From Chloroflexota bacterium (lineage in GTDB: Bacteria > Chloroflexota > Dehalococcoidia > Lucifugimonadales > JADFKI01): DNA of 64,000 bases. The stretch lies in NCBI GenBank assembly GCA_009840355.1, contig VXNZ01000056.1, forward strand, positions 186,001 to 250,000, given 5' to 3'. Below the pieces are notes generated by a model. It had not been told where the DNA came from, made no database searches, and worked only from the letters and a program-made list of their open reading frames with translations. A program made the position numbers and the translations under genes. Below are positions 1-8,007 of this stretch, piece by piece. The stretch's first letter is position 1, and each line of letters begins with the position of its first letter.

Positions 1-165
1 CGCGTCAACGAAGGATGGCAGGCTGCGGAACTCCACGCCGTCCGCGCTGCTGTCTAGGATGTCTAAGATGATGCCGCGCAGCAGGTCGTACTTCCACTTG
101 TGGATGCGCGTTGGCTTTTTGCCGGGCGTGGGCGTGTGGCAGACTACCCTGGAGTCGTCGTTCAT
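1..165 (-). CDS. DUF6958-like small protein, C-terminus cut by window edge
   Basis: The reading frame starts at ATG 165-163 and runs off the left edge of the window with 55 codons visible. The visible protein begins MNDDSRVVCHTPTPGKKPTR and continues with IHKWKYDLLRGIILDIL, then a VEFRSLPSFV segment. From memory, the TPTPG-K-PTRI-KWKYD signature followed by a short helical segment resembles the small DUF6958 hypothetical family, which looks like a winged-helix-type DNA-binding fold. No catalytic residues are visible and no function is assigned. It lies 18 bp downstream of the next minus-strand gene, so the two may be cotranscribed. The start has only a weak ribosome-binding site. Confidence 0.5.
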   Translation of the reverse strand, partial: MNDDSRVVCHTPTPGKKPTRIHKWKYDLLRGIILDILDSSADGVEFRSLPSFVDA

Positions 166-183
166 GAGTGAGTCTTGATCGCT

Positions 184-549
184 TTACGCAGTCTTGCGTA
201 AGGGACCGTTTGGGCGGAGTTCGTCGAGGATGGCTGTCGTCTCGGCGGCGAGACCGTCGCCGGACTTGCGGCGCTTGGCGAGCAGGTCGAGCGCGTATTC
301 CGATACGCCGGCGCGAATCCGCAAGTCTTCGGGCTTGTAGCGCATGCAACGGCGCATCAGCACTTGTGCCGGACGGCGCGTCTTCTCGGTGCAACCGTAT
401 GCGTAGGGGCACATGTACGCATAGCAGGTTGTGATTTCACGGTGGATCGGTGGCACTCGGCTGGACGAAGGCGCGAGGTGCGTGCCAACGAAATCGTCGA
501 GTGGCTTGTCAAGCGCGCCGGGCGTGGGCGTCTTGTAGAGTCGTCGCAT
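184..549 (-). CDS. Hypothetical protein, 121 aa, Cys-containing
   Basis: No family was recognised. The frame has codon usage like the neighbouring real genes (G/C in most third positions). The C-terminal half, about residues 60-121, reads like a structured helical protein (RAGVSEYALDLLAKRRKSG followed by an acidic helix). The N-terminal third is proline-rich and contains KTPTPG, similar to the TPTPG of the downstream neighbour. A cluster of cysteines at about residues 42-53 (CYAYMCPYAYGC) could bind a metal, but this is speculative. A GAGG motif lies upstream of the ATG. The N-terminus could be mis-assigned. Confidence 0.42.
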   Translation of the reverse strand: MRRLYKTPTPGALDKPLDDFVGTHLAPSSSRVPPIHREITTCYAYMCPYAYGCTEKTRRPAQVLMRRCMRYKPEDLRIRAGVSEYALDLLAKRRKSGDGLAAETTAILDELRPNGPLRKTA

Positions 550-730
550 CGGGGCATCGCCTCGCGGTCAAGTATGCTAGGTGCGACAAATGTTAAACGG
601 AAAATTATACTTTTACAATACTTTTGAGCGGCGTCTTAAGAGCGTTTTTTTGTGTTTGGGTAGTGGACTCATCCTAACCATCCTGTACACCCCGTTAGAT
701 TCGTCTCTGCGTTTGAGCGTAGCGCAAAGC

Positions 731-761
731 AAAAAGCCTTCCCTTATTGATGAGAGAAGGC
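731..761 (-). terminator. Rho-independent terminator after clpX
   Basis: On the minus strand, GCCTTC (761-756) pairs with GAAGGC (741-736) and is followed directly by TTTTT. It lies 38 bp past the clpX stop codon, so it most likely ends the tig-clpP-clpX transcript. Confidence 0.65.
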
Positions 762-798
762 CTTTAGGTGATTGTAGTGATGGCGGGTATGAAGCGCG

Positions 799-2088
799 CT
801 ATGCCGACTTCTTTTCTAGCATTAGCGGTGGGGTGGGCATCTGAACTATTTCGCCGTTTTTCAGGATTAGTGTTACGGGGGCGTTGCCCCAGATAGCGTC
901 GGCGTCCACCGTGCAGCGGCGGACGTCCTTCATACTGGGCAGTTCGTACATCACATCAAGCAGCGTGTTCTCTAGGATGGTGCGCAAGCCGCGCGCACCA
1001 GTCTTGTGCTGCAGCGCCTGCTCTGCGGCTGCGGCGAGCGCGTCGTGTGTGAAGATTAGCTCAACGTCATCCATGTCAAAGAGCGACTGGTATTGACGCA
1101 CAAGCGCGTTCTTCGGCTCGCTTAGCACCTTGATTAGCGCTGCCTCGTCCAGCGTGTCCAGCGTGGCGATGACGGGCAGGCGTCCCACGAACTCGGGGAT
1201 GAAGCCATATTCCATCAGGTCGTCAGAGTTGACATGGTGCAGCACATTCTCTTCGGTCTCCGCGCTCCAGCTTGCCGAGCCGGTGAAGCCGATGGAATGC
1301 TTGCTCTTGAACACGCGCCGGTTGATGATTTCTTCCATGCCCTCGAACGCACCGCCGCACATGAACAGCACATTGTCGGTCTTGATTTTCAGGAAGTCCT
1401 GGTGCGGATGCTTACGACCGCCCTGCGGCGGCACATTCGCCTCGCAGCCTTCGATAATCTTCAGTAGCGCCTGCTGCACACCCTCGCCGGACACATCACG
1501 CGTGATCGACGGGTTGACGCTCTTGCGCGCTATCTTGTCTATTTCGTCGATGTAGATAATGCCTTGCTCGGCGCGCGCCACATCGTAATCCGCCGCCTGA
1601 ATTAGACGCAACAGGATATTCTCCACATCCTCGCCGACATAGCCCGCCTCGGTGAGTGATGTTGCGTCCGCGATGGCGAACGGCACCTGCAATATGCGCG
1701 CGAGTGTCTGCGCGATGTGTGTTTTGCCGGAGCCGGACGGCCCTAGCATCAGTATGTTCGCCTTCTGTATTTCCACTTCGGACTGTGTCTGCGCGGAGCT
1801 GATGCGCTTGTAGTGGTTATAGACGGCGACGCTCAGGATTTTCTTGGCGAGGTCCTGCCCTACGACATATTCTTCGAGGCTTTCGTAGATAAGCTTCGGG
1901 TTTAGGCCAGTCGCCATCGGATTCGCAATGACGGTGGGCTGCGCGGGACCGTCTTCGGCGATAATCTGATCGCAGAGCAGCACGCACTCGTCGCAGATGA
2001 ACACCCGGTCGGGACCTGCGATTAGGCGCTTAACCTGCGCCTGCGCCTTGTCGCAGAAGGAGCAACGGTAATCGGTCCTGCTAGTCAT
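799..2088 (-). CDS. clpX: ATP-dependent Clp protease ATP-binding subunit ClpX
   Basis: ClpX is the AAA+ hexameric unfoldase that recognises tagged proteins and threads them into ClpP. The N-terminal zinc-binding domain is intact, with the pairs C9-x2-C12 and C32-x2-C35. The AAA+ module has Walker A GPSGSGKT (116-123), Walker B with [10 protein letters not shown], the pore loop GYVG, and arginine-finger and sensor-2 regions, ending in the small C-terminal lid domain. At 429 aa it has the usual family length. It is the last gene of a minus-strand tig-clpP-clpX cluster, 128 bp after clpP, and is followed by a terminator. The arrangement with trigger factor and ClpP supports a general cytosolic proteolysis role. 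Confidence 0.97.
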   Translation of the reverse strand: MTSRTDYRCSFCDKAQAQVKRLIAGPDRVFICDECVLLCDQIIAEDGPAQPTVIANPMATGLNPKLIYESLEEYVVGQDLAKKILSVAVYNHYKRISSAQTQSEVEIQKANILMLGPSGSGKTHIAQTLARILQVPFAIADATSLTEAGYVGEDVENILLRLIQAADYDVARAEQGIIYIDEIDKIARKSVNPSITRDVSGEGVQQALLKIIEGCEANVPPQGGRKHPHQDFLKIKTDNVLFMCGGAFEGMEEIINRRVFKSKHSIGFTGSASWSAETEENVLHHVNSDDLMEYGFIPEFVGRLPVIATLDTLDEAALIKVLSEPKNALVRQYQSLFDMDDVELIFTHDALAAAAEQALQHKTGARGLRTILENTLLDVMYELPSMKDVRRCTVDADAIWGNAPVTLILKNGEIVQMPTPPLMLEKKSA

Positions 2089-2216
2089 AATGCGGAAGCT
2101 CCGGAAAACTATCTGGGTTGCGACGCCGGCGGTAGATTAAGACGGCCGACGCCATGACACTATTGACACCAAATTGACGACATTACGGAGGATTATCGGA
2201 TCATCGGGCGCGATGG

Positions 2217-2864
2217 TTATGCGCCGCTGGATGACGCTAGAACTTCGTCTATCAGCCCGTATTCTTGAGCCTGGTCCGCGCTCATGTAGTGGTCGCGGTC
2301 GGTGTCCTGCGCGATTTGGTCGTAGGACTGCCCTGTGGTATTGGACAGGATGGTGCGAATCTTATCCTGCAGGCGCAGGATCTCGCGCGCGGCGATTTCC
2401 ACATCGCTCGCCTGTCCTTGCGCGCCGCCCATCGCCTGGTGCATATGGATGGTCGAATCCGGCAGCGCGAAACGCTTTCCCTTGGCTCCTGCGGTTAGCA
2501 GAACGGTTCCCATGCTCGCCGCCAAGCCAACGCAGATGGTGGAGACATCGGGGCGAATGAGGTTCATAGTGTCGTATATCGCGAGACCGGCGTATATGAC
2601 GCCGCCCGGCGAGTTGATGTACAGGCTGACATCGCGCTCCGGGTCTTCCCTGTCTAGGAACAGCAGCTGCGCGATGATGGCGTTCGCCACTTGGTCGTTG
2701 ATGGGTGTTCCCAGATACACGATGCGCTCTTTCAGCAGCATCGAGTAGATGTCGTAGGCGCGCTCGCCGCGTGGGCCAGACTCCACGACCATAGGAATGA
2801 CATTCTCAGGCCCACCGCCCTGCAGCAATTCACTCGCGCTTAAATCTTCGGGCCTAAACAGCAT
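2217..2864 (-). CDS. clpP: ATP-dependent Clp protease proteolytic subunit ClpP
   Basis: ClpP is the serine protease chamber that works with ClpX. The catalytic triad is visible: Ser in [11 protein letters not shown], His in STIHMHQ and Asp in DTDRDHY. The fold-diagnostic INSPGG and [10 protein letters not shown] segments are also present. The frame is open upstream to 2996, but the ATG at 2864 was chosen because AAGGAGATATACCG precedes it with ideal spacing. This gives a 215-aa protein of normal length, while the longer version would add a non-conserved 44-aa leader. It sits between tig (151 bp upstream) and clpX (128 bp downstream) and is probably cotranscribed with both. Confidence 0.96.
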   Translation of the reverse strand: MLFRPEDLSASELLQGGGPENVIPMVVESGPRGERAYDIYSMLLKERIVYLGTPINDQVANAIIAQLLFLDREDPERDVSLYINSPGGVIYAGLAIYDTMNLIRPDVSTICVGLAASMGTVLLTAGAKGKRFALPDSTIHMHQAMGGAQGQASDVEIAAREILRLQDKIRTILSNTTGQSYDQIAQDTDRDHYMSADQAQEYGLIDEVLASSSGA

Positions 2865-3015
2865 CGGTATATCTCCTTGAAGCGTAGGGGTCATTCCCCC
2901 GGTCAGGTATATTGGTGATTTCAGGTGTGATAACGGTGTGACAGATGTAATCGTCTCCGGCGGTCCGATGTCGCCGGTTATGCGTTTGTTAAGCATTTGT
3001 TATGGGCGAACGGGT

Positions 3016-4416
3016 CTAGCCGCTCGTGGACTCGTCCTGTTCTGCGGTTGGTTCCGCATCGTCGTTGTCGTCGGCGTCGGATTCGGCGGGTTCGCCCGCT
3101 TCGGCAGTTGCAGCAGACTGGTCGGTATCGATCGCTTCGCCCTTGGCGATTTCTACGAGACGCTCCATCACCTTTTGCGAGTGCATCATGCGGCGGATGT
3201 TGGCTCGCATGTCGTCAGTAATTTCTGGAGTTTCGGGCGCGTCCGGATTCTGTTCGCGGTTTACATCAATGATGGTCTGAATGCGCTCGTCCACCTCGTC
3301 GTCCTCAACGTCGATGCCTTCCGCTTCGCCCAGCCTTTCAAGTGCGGCGGCGCGCTTAATTCGCATTTCCGCTTGTTCGCGCATTTGCTCGCGCAGTTCC
3401 GCCTCCGTACTGCCGATGGAGCGCATATAGTCGTCCATGCGGATGTTGATGCGGGCGAGCGTCTGCGCCTGCTCGTTCAGCATGTAATTGACTTCGTGCT
3501 GAATAATCACCGGCGCGATGGTCGCGGTCGCGCCTTCAATCAAGCTGTCGATTGCGGACTCTCTCAGTTCTTCGGCTGCGGCGTTTTCGGACTCAGCGTT
3601 GAGTTCTTCGACAACCTGCTCTCGCAGCGCTTCGAGCGAATCGTAGCCCTCGCCGATGCTCTTCGCGAATTCATCGTCGAGTTCCGGCATTATGCGCTCT
3701 TTGATGTCGCTGACGGTAACCGACACTTGCACCTGCTGTCCCGCAACCTCATCGACGGGAAAATCGTCCGCGACCGTCAGATCGAACTCGCTTGGCGTGT
3801 CAATCTCGGCGCCGACGAGCGCTTCAGCGAAGCCGGGGAACGGGCGGTCGGCGTCTTCTACCAGCAGGTACACCGTATCGGTCTCATCGAGTATGGTGTC
3901 GCCTTCGACAGTGCCGGTGGCGGTCATCGTCACCATGTCGCCCATCGCGACAGGACGCTCTACGGGTTCCCATGACGCCACGCTGCCGCGCAGCCGTTCC
4001 AGCCGTTCCTCGATCTGTTCTTCGCCAACTTCCGTCTGTTCGACTTCCACTCGGATGTCCTTGTAATCGCCGAGTTCTACTTCAGGGCGGAGCGGCACGG
4101 TCGCGGTGAAGGTAACGGGGTCTAGGTTTAACACCTCCATTTCGGGCATGCCACCGGGTTGAATCTGCTGTTCGTCGATCGCCCTGCCTGTAACCTCGGG
4201 CAGCATGGTGTCGAGCACTTCGTTCAGCAGCGTCTCGCGTCCCAGCATCTGCAGCGCGATATGGCGCGGCACACGCCCCTTACGGAATCCGGGATAGGAG
4301 ATGAGCGGCTTTACTTTCTGGTAGCCGATATCGATGTATGGACGAACTTCTTCGTCTTCCAGTTCGATATGCAGCACGGTCTGTAGATCGACTATTTCCC
4401 CTTGAGTAATACGCAC
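3016..4416 (-). CDS. tig: Trigger factor (ribosome-associated chaperone/PPIase)
   Basis: Trigger factor binds nascent chains at the ribosome exit tunnel. The N-terminal ribosome-binding domain carries the GFRKG signature in YPGFRKGRVP (about residues 43-52). A FKBP-type peptidyl-prolyl isomerase domain follows at about 165-250 and a helical C-terminal cradle at about 260-420. The last 40 or so residues form an acidic, low-complexity tail rich in D, E, A and S, which is longer than usual. The start codon is GTG, preceded by TAGGAGATTCTG. It is the first gene of the tig-clpP-clpX cluster, a classic coupling of folding and degradation. An extended -10 promoter lies upstream. Confidence 0.95.
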   Translation of the reverse strand: MRITQGEIVDLQTVLHIELEDEEVRPYIDIGYQKVKPLISYPGFRKGRVPRHIALQMLGRETLLNEVLDTMLPEVTGRAIDEQQIQPGGMPEMEVLNLDPVTFTATVPLRPEVELGDYKDIRVEVEQTEVGEEQIEERLERLRGSVASWEPVERPVAMGDMVTMTATGTVEGDTILDETDTVYLLVEDADRPFPGFAEALVGAEIDTPSEFDLTVADDFPVDEVAGQQVQVSVTVSDIKERIMPELDDEFAKSIGEGYDSLEALREQVVEELNAESENAAAEELRESAIDSLIEGATATIAPVIIQHEVNYMLNEQAQTLARINIRMDDYMRSIGSTEAELREQMREQAEMRIKRAAALERLGEAEGIDVEDDEVDERIQTIIDVNREQNPDAPETPEITDDMRANIRRMMHSQKVMERLVEIAKGEAIDTDQSAATAEAGEPAESDADDNDDAEPTAEQDESTSG

Positions 4417-4453
4417 CAGAATCTCCTATAAAACAATTGCGATACTGATTAAG

Positions 4454-4485
4454 ATTATAGCACGTGGATTGTGCGCTAGAAAACA
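4454..4485 (-). promoter_or_regulatory. Probable tig promoter, extended -10
   Basis: On the minus strand a perfect TATAAT (4459-4454) is preceded by TGC, giving an extended -10 (TGCTATAAT). The -35 hexamer 17 bp upstream (TTTCTA) is weak. The -10 lies about 40 bp before the tig GTG start. Confidence 0.45.
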
Positions 4486-4663
4486 CTGAAGAAAGTTCAC
4501 GATTTGCGCACTTTTAGGTAAGTCGGTCAGTTAGTCAGTTGGTCAGGACTGTCAGCCAAGAATGGCGATGTTAACGAATATTGCTGTTGACACGCATTCA
4601 GCAGTTGTTTAGGATTTGAGGATAGATAGGCTACGGGTTATAAGCGTATTCGGGGGAACGGGT

Positions 4664-5071
4664 ATGCCTGACCAGTATCAGAAGGAAATCGAGGATATCC
4701 TGCGGAAGGCGGAATCGGAAGCGCCGCTGCCTTCGGGTGGCGCAAACCGCAGTCTGCGAGGGATGGTGTGGCAGTACACGCGGCAGGCGCTGAACAGCAA
4801 GGCTTGGGGCGTGTCGCCGGGCAAGATTATGCTGGGCGCGCTTGGCATAATTCTCGCGGCTGTACTGCTGCGGCCGTTCATACCGGGTATGGTCGGGCTG
4901 CTTGCTTGGGCCGGCCTCATCATCTTCATCGTCGCTTATGGGATGATTTTCCTGCGGCCGTCCAAGTCGCGCGGCGAGCGCAAGATGTGGCGCGGACGAT
5001 ATATCGACGATGACGATGGGGATGAAGATGGCGGCGGGTCGTGGTGGAGCAGGTTTCGCCGTAAGCGGTGA
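4664..5071 (+). CDS. Small two-helix membrane protein, hypothetical
   Basis: The 135-aa protein has a charged N-terminal helix (QYQKEIEDILRKAES), then a hydrophobic hairpin of two probable transmembrane segments at about residues 52-95. The C-terminus is very polar, with an acidic stretch DDDDGDEDGGG followed by WWSRFRRKR. The frame is open upstream to 4616, but the ATG at 4664 is preceded by GGGGGAACGGGT and gives a sensible N-terminus. No enzymatic motif is seen, and the function is unknown. It is a monocistronic plus-strand gene convergent with the reductase gene, with a strong hairpin between them. Confidence 0.7.
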   Translation: MPDQYQKEIEDILRKAESEAPLPSGGANRSLRGMVWQYTRQALNSKAWGVSPGKIMLGALGIILAAVLLRPFIPGMVGLLAWAGLIIFIVAYGMIFLRPSKSRGERKMWRGRYIDDDDGDEDGGGSWWSRFRRKR

Positions 5072-5126
5072 TTTCCCCATTTTACCGCCGCAAGAGCGGT
5101 AACTCCCATCTTGCACAGACGAAACA

Positions 5127-5149
5127 GGGGCAGGCTTGAAGCCTGCCCC
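5127..5149. terminator. Bidirectional hairpin between convergent genes
   Basis: A perfect 9-bp inverted repeat, GGGGCAGGC - TTGAA - GCCTGCCCC, lies between the stop of the membrane protein gene and the stop of the reductase gene. The flanking T-tracts are weak on both sides, so termination is inferred mainly from stem strength and position. Confidence 0.6.
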
Positions 5150-5192
5150 TGCTTTATATCCTATCCATCCTGTGTATCGATGTTAGTTCTCG

Positions 5193-6953
5193 CTAGACGG
5201 CGCACTCGCCTTCGCCGCGTTCTAGGACGTACTTGACTGTCTTGTCCCAGTCGATGTACTGTTCTAGCGTTTCGCGGTTGAGGTCGGGCAGCTCCTTGAA
5301 CTCGCCCATCATCTCCTCGAAGTAGCCTGTGCCTTGACGCAGCACGTAGTCCTTGAACAACTCGCCGTCGTCGTGGCTGCTCTGGTAGTCGGCGACGATT
5401 TTCTTCAACGCTTCCGGCGCGCGCTTGGCGGGGATCTTCGCCTTGATGCGCTGACCGAATCGCGGGTCGTCCTGCGAGTAGCTGCCGCCGAGGAAGAGTT
5501 CGTAAGCAGGCACCTGTCCGCCCGGGCCTCGCGCCGCCGCGCCGTGGAATCCGATGTCCGCGATGTGGTGTTGACCGCAGCCGTTGGGGCAGCCGCTCAT
5601 CTTCACATGCATCTCGCGCACCAGCGGGTCGGACTTATCGACATCTTCGACCGCGTCGGATAACGCCCTGCCGAGACCCATCGATGCCGTGATGCCCAGC
5701 TTGCAGCTATCGGTGCCGGGGCAGGACACGATGTCGGTGATTTCGTGTGCGCCTGATCCGCCGAAACCGATGTCGCTGAGTCGCTGCCAGACTTCGTAGA
5801 GCGCGTTTTCCGGTACCCAGCGGAATGTCAGGTTCTGCTGGTGCGTGATGCGCGCACGACCGCCGGCGTACTTGCGCGACATATCGGCGAGCTGGTGGAA
5901 TTGCCGCGCGTTTATATCGCCGAGCGGCAGTCGGACAGTTACCGCCTTGTATCCGTCCTGACGCTGGTCTTGGACATTCGTCTCCAGCCAGCGGCCGAAT
6001 TCAGGGTCGTCTCCGAATGCGGCGAAATCGCCGTCGAGCGCCGGGGCATCCTGCTCTTCGTCCTCGACGAACATCAGGTCGGCGGGGTCGAACGATCGCT
6101 GCGCCCACGACTGCTTGATTTCCTCTTCGACTTCCTTGCGGAATTCGTCGATACCGACACGCGCGATGTAGAACTTGATGCGCGCCTTCATGCGGTTGCG
6201 GCGCAGTTCGTTGGTGCGGTGGAATATGCGCAGCACCGCCTCGGTCATCTTCAGGTATTCTTCGACCGGTACGAACTCAAACAGCGTCGGCGCGATACGC
6301 GGCATAATGGATGTGCCGCCACCCACGACCATCTTGAAGCCCTTCTTCCCGTCCTGAACGCGCGGGAGGAAGCCGATATCGTGGATGGGCGTGATGGCGC
6401 AGTCGCTGTCGCAGCCGGAGAACGCGCTCTTTATCTTGCGCGGCAGGGACTGGCTGAAAGGATGCCGCACGAAATATCGCGCGTACGCCGCGGCGTATGG
6501 CGTGACATCGAACGGCTCGTTGGCGCACACGCCAGCGACCGCGCAGCCGGTAACATTGCGCACGGTGTTTCCGCACGCCTCGCGCGTGCTCAGCCCGACA
6601 TCGCCGATGAGCCGCATAATTTCGGCGCCGTGATCGAGATTGATGTGGTGGAACTGGAAGTTCTCGCGCGTGGTAACATGCCCCTTCTTCAGCGGCGCGT
6701 ACTTCTCCGAGACCTCGCCTAGCGCGTCAAGCTGGTCGGCGTTGACGCCACCGAACGGGCACTTGATGCGGAACATCTGCGCGTCCGGCTGGCGCTGGCC
6801 ATAAACGCCCTGCCGCAGCCGGAATGCCATAAAATCGGTCTCCGACCATTCACCCGCTCGGAAGCGAGCCACCTGTGTCTCAAAATCGGCAATCTCTTCA
6901 GGAAGAATCTCGATGATGCTCTTGGCACGAGGCTTCCATTCCGTCTGGGTCAT
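5193..6953 (-). CDS. Siroheme-dependent nitrite/sulfite reductase (ferredoxin type)
   Basis: The enzyme reduces sulfite to sulfide (or nitrite to ammonia) with six electrons. Two repeated ferredoxin-like half domains and two siroheme/4Fe-4S domains are present. The cluster-binding cysteines appear as CPGTDSC and CPNGCGQH, the hallmark C-x5-C...C-x3-C arrangement. The start at ATG 6953 gives 586 aa; an upstream ATG at 7022 in the same frame adds a non-conserved leader and abuts a hairpin. GGAAGGAG lies 11 nt before the chosen ATG. Sequence alone does not separate sulfite from nitrite reductase. The upstream Cys-rich leader peptide and attenuator-like hairpin argue for assimilatory sulfite reduction controlled by cysteine supply. 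Confidence 0.93.
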   Translation of the reverse strand: MTQTEWKPRAKSIIEILPEEIADFETQVARFRAGEWSETDFMAFRLRQGVYGQRQPDAQMFRIKCPFGGVNADQLDALGEVSEKYAPLKKGHVTTRENFQFHHINLDHGAEIMRLIGDVGLSTREACGNTVRNVTGCAVAGVCANEPFDVTPYAAAYARYFVRHPFSQSLPRKIKSAFSGCDSDCAITPIHDIGFLPRVQDGKKGFKMVVGGGTSIMPRIAPTLFEFVPVEEYLKMTEAVLRIFHRTNELRRNRMKARIKFYIARVGIDEFRKEVEEEIKQSWAQRSFDPADLMFVEDEEQDAPALDGDFAAFGDDPEFGRWLETNVQDQRQDGYKAVTVRLPLGDINARQFHQLADMSRKYAGGRARITHQQNLTFRWVPENALYEVWQRLSDIGFGGSGAHEITDIVSCPGTDSCKLGITASMGLGRALSDAVEDVDKSDPLVREMHVKMSGCPNGCGQHHIADIGFHGAAARGPGGQVPAYELFLGGSYSQDDPRFGQRIKAKIPAKRAPEALKKIVADYQSSHDDGELFKDYVLRQGTGYFEEMMGEFKELPDLNRETLEQYIDWDKTVKYVLERGEGECAV

Positions 6954-7029
6954 TGCGTAACGCTCTCCTTCCGCGTGTGCGTGGGTGTCGGATGTATTAA
7001 CTGGGCGGGAATAATGCAGCAAACAGAAA

Positions 7030-7056
7030 GCCCCGCTTGATTAAATTAAGCGGGGC
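7030..7056 (-). terminator. Attenuator-like terminator in the reductase leader
   Basis: On the minus strand GCCCCGCTT (7056-7048) pairs perfectly with AAGCGGGGC (7038-7030) and is followed by TTTCTGTTTG. It lies downstream of a consensus promoter and the Cys leader ORF, and 76 nt before the reductase start. Transcription from that promoter must therefore read through it, as expected for an attenuator. Confidence 0.6.
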
Positions 7057-7092
7057 GTCTTATCGACTTCGGCAAAGCATGCCTGCCAACCC

Positions 7093-7143
7093 CTAGCGGT
7101 CGTTCATACAGGCGCAGATGTTGTCGAAAGCGCAATGCAGCAT
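7093..7143 (-). CDS. Putative cysteine leader peptide (MLHCAFDNICACMNDR)
   Basis: A 16-codon ORF with cysteines at positions 4, 10 and 12 runs from ATG 7143 to TAG 7093. A consensus promoter (TTGACA-N17-TACAGT) predicts a transcription start around 7146, only about 3 nt before the ATG. The peptide would be translated from an essentially leaderless mRNA, and no Shine-Dalgarno is present. It ends 36 nt before a terminator-like hairpin upstream of the sulfite/nitrite reductase. The layout matches the leaderless polycysteine sORF attenuators known from mycobacteria. Here it is an inference from sequence alone, and the ORF is short enough to be chance. Confidence 0.5.
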   Translation of the reverse strand: MLHCAFDNICACMNDR

Positions 7144-7152
7144 ATTAGAGCA

Positions 7153-7181
7153 ACTGTAACAACCTATCCCCTGTATGTCAA
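7153..7181 (-). promoter_or_regulatory. Consensus promoter for the leader peptide-reductase transcript
   Basis: On the minus strand a perfect -35 TTGACA (7181-7176), a 17-bp spacer and a -10 TACAGT (7158-7153) are present. The predicted start is at about 7146. It points into the leader ORF, the hairpin and then the reductase gene. Confidence 0.6.
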
Positions 7182-7259
7182 CAATAGGGCAACGGCGCGG
7201 CGGGGAACATGGATGGACAGGATACGGGTTTCGCCTTGGCAGTTTGAGTTCTGTCGTGT

Positions 7260-7288
7260 TTGACGAAATAATGCCTTAATAATAGAAT
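7260..7288 (+). promoter_or_regulatory. Promoter of rex
   Basis: TTGACG (7260-7265), a 17-bp spacer and TAGAAT (7283-7288) each match sigma-70-type consensus at 5 of 6 positions. The predicted transcription start, about 7295, lies just before the Rex box. Confidence 0.6.
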
Positions 7289-7296
7289 ACGCAGAT

Positions 7297-7320
7297 ACTT
7301 TGTGCGATTTGCCACAAAGT
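7297..7320. promoter_or_regulatory. Rex operator (ROP box), autoregulatory
   Basis: The palindrome has perfect 8-bp arms, ACTTTGTG and CACAAAGT, separated by 8 bp. Its core TTGTG-N8-CACAA matches the 18-bp architecture of known Rex sites (TTGTGAAATATTTCACAA). It sits at the predicted start of rex transcription and 34 bp before the rex ATG, so Rex probably represses itself at low NADH/NAD+ ratio. The inner four bases are not fully symmetrical. Confidence 0.65.
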
Positions 7321-7354
7321 TCTGAGTGTGTAGTCAGCGGGGGTAAGGATTCGG

Positions 7355-7990
7355 ATGTCGATGGACTCTGTCGAGGTGCCTGAGGTAGTCGTTCTGAGGC
7401 TGCCTCTGTATGTTAGGGCGTTATCACAGCTCTTGTCGGAGTCGATTGATGTGGTGAGTTCGCAGCAACTCGGCAGCTTGCTGCAGATGACGCCCGCACA
7501 GATTCGCAAGGACCTGAGCTACTTCGGACGGTTCGGCAAGCAGGGCAGAGGCTACGATGTTCGCTTCCTGCTGAACGAGCTGCAGGAGATACTAGGGCTA
7601 GATCGCGAATGGCGCGCATGTCTTGTCGGCGTGGGACGGCTCGGCAGGGCGATCATCAACTATCCCGGCTTCTACCGCGAAAACTTCCGCATCGTGGCGG
7701 CGTTCGATGGCGATCGCGCGCAGGTTGGCAATACTATCGGCGAGTTCAATGTGCAGCCGATGTCTGAATTAAGCGATACCGTCATCGACAAGCACGTCAC
7801 TATCGGCATCGTCGCGGTGCCCGCACAGCAAGCGCAGAACGTCATAGATGTGCTGATAGAGAACAACATCAAGGGCATCTTGAACTACGCGCCCGTCGCC
7901 GCCAAAGTCCCGATGAACATAGTAGTGCGCAACATCGATCCCGTCCTATCGCTGCAATCGATGACATTCTATTTGCGCGATATGGAGTGA
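7355..7990 (+). CDS. rex: Redox-sensing transcriptional repressor Rex
   Basis: Rex is a homodimeric repressor that senses the NADH/NAD+ ratio and controls fermentation and respiration genes. The N-terminal winged-helix domain (about residues 8-80) has the typical QLGSLLQMTPAQIRKDLSYF recognition region and the FGKQGRGYDV wing. The C-terminal Rossmann domain has the NAD(H) motif VGVGRLGRAI (about 89-98) and ends in the domain-swapped helix. At 211 aa it has the family length. The ATG is preceded by GGGGGTAAGG. A consensus promoter overlaid by a Rex box lies immediately upstream. The nearby ATP synthase and NADH dehydrogenase genes are plausible regulon members elsewhere, but no further Rex box was noticed in this window. 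Confidence 0.95.
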   Translation: MSMDSVEVPEVVVLRLPLYVRALSQLLSESIDVVSSQQLGSLLQMTPAQIRKDLSYFGRFGKQGRGYDVRFLLNELQEILGLDREWRACLVGVGRLGRAIINYPGFYRENFRIVAAFDGDRAQVGNTIGEFNVQPMSELSDTVIDKHVTIGIVAVPAQQAQNVIDVLIENNIKGILNYAPVAAKVPMNIVVRNIDPVLSLQSMTFYLRDME

Positions 7991-8007
7991 AGTCGTGTCC
8001 GCTTGAG

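Noticed and set aside
4514-4545. GTCAGTTAGTCAGTTGGTCAG tract upstream of the small membrane protein gene (similar tracts near 23120 and 58206)
   Set aside because: It looks like a low-complexity direct repeat, but it is short and imperfect. I saw no structure or gene signal to justify calling it a functional element.
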